Below, one piece after another: positions 61,949-64,000 of a stretch of 64,000 nucleotides of DNA. The stretch spans positions 1-64,000 of the forward strand of contig NZ_JAPVLU010000048.1 in assembly GCF_027158205.1 (NCBI RefSeq). The letters run 5' to 3'. The position numbers and the translations under genes are program-made. The notes under the pieces are model-generated. The model was not told the origin of the DNA, did no database searches, and was given only the letters and a program-made list of their open reading frames with translations. Position 1 is the stretch's first letter. Each line of letters begins with the position of its first letter. This DNA comes from Streptomyces sp. H39-S7 (GTDB lineage: Bacteria > Actinomycetota > Actinomycetes > Streptomycetales > Streptomycetaceae).

Positions 61949-64000
61949 GTGACCGCACGACACGCGAACCATCCGCTCTCCGCGAGAAGAGCGGCCCCAC
62001 TGGCGCTGGCGTTCGTCGTCGTCGCCATGACCGGCTGGACGCTGCTGGCGCCCGCCGACCAGGCGTCGGCGGCGGCCCTGCCCACCGGGCCGGTCACCGT
62101 CACCAACAAGAACAGCGCCCTGTGCGCGGACGCCCGCGCCGCCTCGACGGCCAACGGCACCGCCGTGCAGCAGTACACCTGCAACGGCAGCGCCGCGCAG
62201 CAGTGGCAGTTCCAGGCCACCAGCGACGGGTACGTCCGGGTCAACAGCCAGGGCAACGCCGCACAGGTGTGGGACGTCGCCGACGTCTCCACCGCCGACG
62301 GCGGCCTGGTCCACCTGTGGACGTACGGCGGCGGCAACAACCAGCAGTGGCTGCCGGTCGAGGAGGCCGGCGGCTCGTACCACTTCGTCAGCCGCAACAG
62401 CGGCAAGTGCCTGGACGTGCCGAGCGCGTCGACCGCCAACAGCGTGCAGCTGCAGCAGTGGGCGTGCAACGGCAGCGCGGCCCAGTCCTTCCAGGTGGCC
62501 CCGGTGAACGGCACCCCGCCCGACAACCCGCCCGGCACCCCGGATCTGGGCCCCAACGTCTCCGTCTTCGACCCGTCGATGTCCGCGTCGACGATCCAGA
62601 GCCGGCTGAACACTGTCTTCGCCCAGCAGGAGTCGAACCAGTTCGGCGCCAACCGCTTCGCGCTGCTGTTCAAGCCGGGCACCTACAACGCCGACGTCAA
62701 CGTCGGCTTCTACACGCAGGTGGCCGGCCTCGGCCTGTCGCCGGACTCGGTCACCATCAACGGCGGCGTGCACGCGGAAGCCGACTGGTTCCAGGGCAAC
62801 GCCACGCAGAACTTCTGGCGTTCCGCCGAGAACCTCTCCGTCAACCCCACCTCGGGCACCGACCGGTGGGCAGTCTCGCAGGCCGCGCCCTACCGGCGCA
62901 TGCACGTGCGCGGCAATCTCGCACTGGACGACGGCGGCTGGTCCAGCGGCGGCTTCATGGCCGACTCCAAGGTGGACGGCCAGGTGCGCTCCGGCTCGCA
63001 GCAGCAGTGGCTGTCACGCAACAGCCAGTGGGGCAGCTGGACCGGATCGAACTGGAACATGGTCTTCGTCGGCGACACCAACGCGCCCGCGAACACCTTC
63101 CCCAACCCGCCCTACACCACCGTCAACCAGACGCCCGTCGCCCGTGAGAAGCCCTTCCTCTACATCGACGCGTCCGGTGCCTACCAGGTGTTCGTCCCCG
63201 CTCTGCGGTCGAACTCGCAGGGCACCACCTGGGCCAACGGGACCGCCGCCGGTTCCTCACTGCCCATCAGCCAGTTCTTCGTCGTCAAGCAGGGCGCGAC
63301 CTCTGCCGACATCAACACGGCGCTGGCACAGGGCAAGAACCTGCTGTTCACCCCGGGCGTCTACCACCTCAACGACACGATCAGGGTGACCCGCCCCGAC
63401 ACCGTGGTCCTCGGCCTGGGCCTCGCCACGGTGATCCCGGACAACGGCGTGACCGCCCTGTCGGTCGCGGACGTCGACGGAGTGAAGATAGCCGGACTGC
63501 TGATCGACGCCGGCACGGTCAACTCCGCCACCCTCATGCAGGTCGGCGCGGCCGGCTCCAACCAGAGTCACTCGGCGAACCCGACCTCCCTGCACGACGT
63601 GTTCTTCCGCATCGGGGGCGCGGGCGTCGGCAAAGCCACCCAGAGCCTGGTCATCAACAGCTCCAACGTCATCGGCGACCACATGTGGCTGTGGCGGGCC
63701 GACCACGGCAGCGGCGTCGGATGGACGTCCAACACCGCGGCCACCGGCCTGGTGGTGAACGGCGACAACGTCACCATGTACGGGCTGTTCGTCGAGCACT
63801 ACCAGCAGTACCAGACCATCTGGAACGGCAACGGCGGCCGCACGTACTTCTACCAGAACGAGCTTCCCTACGACCCGCCCAACCAGGCGGCCTGGATGAA
63901 CGGGAGCACCAAGGGGTACGCCGCCTACAAGGTCGCGAACTCGGTCACCAGCCATGAGGCCTGGGGCTTCGGCAGCTACTGCTACTTCAGCAGCAACCCC
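61949..64000 (+). CDS. Secreted ricin-lectin/right-handed beta-helix protein (partial, runs off the window)
   Basis: From GTG 61949 (AGGAG 7 bases before) the frame stays open for 684 codons to the right edge, so the C-terminus is missing. A signal peptide (about 1-42) precedes a ricin-type trefoil (about 45-190: GTAVQQYTCNGSAAQQW and later QxW repeats). A Pro-rich linker follows, then a long domain starting NVSVFDPSMSASTIQSRLN, with parallel beta-helix-like runs (LFKPGTYNADVNVGFYTQV; LLFTPGVYHLNDTIRV; VDGVKIAGLLIDAG). A polysaccharide-active role is likely. It follows the chitinase by 34 bp, so it may share its transcript. Confidence 0.8.
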   Translation, partial: MTARHANHPLSARRAAPLALAFVVVAMTGWTLLAPADQASAAALPTGPVTVTNKNSALCADARAASTANGTAVQQYTCNGSAAQQWQFQATSDGYVRVNSQGNAAQVWDVADVSTADGGLVHLWTYGGGNNQQWLPVEEAGGSYHFVSRNSGKCLDVPSASTANSVQLQQWACNGSAAQSFQVAPVNGTPPDNPPGTPDLGPNVSVFDPSMSASTIQSRLNTVFAQQESNQFGANRFALLFKPGTYNADVNVGFYTQVAGLGLSPDSVTINGGVHAEADWFQGNATQNFWRSAENLSVNPTSGTDRWAVSQAAPYRRMHVRGNLALDDGGWSSGGFMADSKVDGQVRSGSQQQWLSRNSQWGSWTGSNWNMVFVGDTNAPANTFPNPPYTTVNQTPVAREKPFLYIDASGAYQVFVPALRSNSQGTTWANGTAAGSSLPISQFFVVKQGATSADINTALAQGKNLLFTPGVYHLNDTIRVTRPDTVVLGLGLATVIPDNGVTALSVADVDGVKIAGLLIDAGTVNSATLMQVGAAGSNQSHSANPTSLHDVFFRIGGAGVGKATQSLVINSSNVIGDHMWLWRADHGSGVGWTSNTAATGLVVNGDNVTMYGLFVEHYQQYQTIWNGNGGRTYFYQNELPYDPPNQAAWMNGSTKGYAAYKVANSVTSHEAWGFGSYCYFSSNP

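Overview
This is a high-GC (about 70% or more) chromosomal window from a Streptomyces-like actinomycete. The evidence is the extreme third-position GC, many SD-less (apparently leaderless) starts placed 5-7 bases after a -10 box, a MurT/GatD pair, a SigB/SigF-class sigma factor with a partner-switching neighbourhood, an ANTAR-domain phosphatase, a Ku/LigD-type NHEJ pair, a Zur-box-controlled pair of cysteine-free ribosomal proteins, and several secreted glycoside-binding or glycoside-degrading proteins with ricin-type lectin domains. No rRNA, tRNA, CRISPR array, prophage or insertion sequence was recognised. Gene content is mostly chromosomal-core style rather than that of a mobile island.

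Layout. 0-5 kb: end of an unknown gene, a CTP-synthase-like amidotransferase lacking its catalytic His, a secreted tripeptidyl-aminopeptidase-type hydrolase, SHOCT, cold-shock, PAP2-like and DUF1330 proteins. 5-7 kb: divergent ligD-polymerase/ku NHEJ pair. 7-11.7 kb: AraC regulator plus VOC protein, Zur-type operon rpmG-rpmE2, a LacI regulator bracketed by copies of its probable operator, a PPOX-fold oxidase and a Mut7-C protein. 11.9-18.4 kb: secreted lectin/F5-8C protein preceded by a ROK-type palindrome, DUF1772 protein, bacterial PARG, PlsC-type acyltransferase, CtaG-like protein. 18.6-22.5 kb: pfkA, gatD-murT, def. 22.5-29 kb: TetR regulator divergent from an acyl-CoA dehydrogenase, flavoprotein, FUSC protein, a Pro-rich peptide, a short upstream ORF before a winged-helix regulator, UspA. 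29-34.5 kb: SRPBCC protein, a candidate small RNA, an unrecognised small peptide gene, MFS exporter, Ser/Thr kinase, peroxiredoxin. 34.6-43.3 kb: GH27 alpha-galactosidase with two near-identical NPCBM domains, lactonase, Nudix, ectoine-type ABC transporter ehuBCDA, HutD-like protein. 43.3-46.4 kb: a second-type NAD ligase, zinc-ribbon proteins, YchJ-like protein. 46.5-60.1 kb: uppP, then a stress-response block (sigma factor, MEDS/HATPase anti-sigma-like protein, two PP2C phosphatases, MarR, MFS, NDH-2, DUF4235, LEA-like DUF3618, holin-like DUF1469, flavin disulfide-reductase homologue). 60.2-64 kb: GH18 chitinase with a dre-like site, followed closely by a secreted beta-helix protein that runs off the window.

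How the parts fit. The clearest multi-gene story is the stress block. A sigma factor with a self-type promoter (GTGT-N15-GGGTAT) sits beside a sensor/ATPase that could hold or release an antagonist, and beside two SpoIIE-type phosphatases, one canonical with ANTAR/GAF/PAS input and one with a substituted metal ligand. Membrane, redox and LEA-like proteins typical of osmotic and oxidative defence follow. The ectoine-uptake operon is 4-8 kb upstream of it. The other regulatory signals are locally paired with their genes: Zur box/rpmG, LacI palindrome/lacI-type gene, TetR half-sites/acyl-CoA dehydrogenase, a 34-nt palindrome/uppP, a dre-like site/chitinase.
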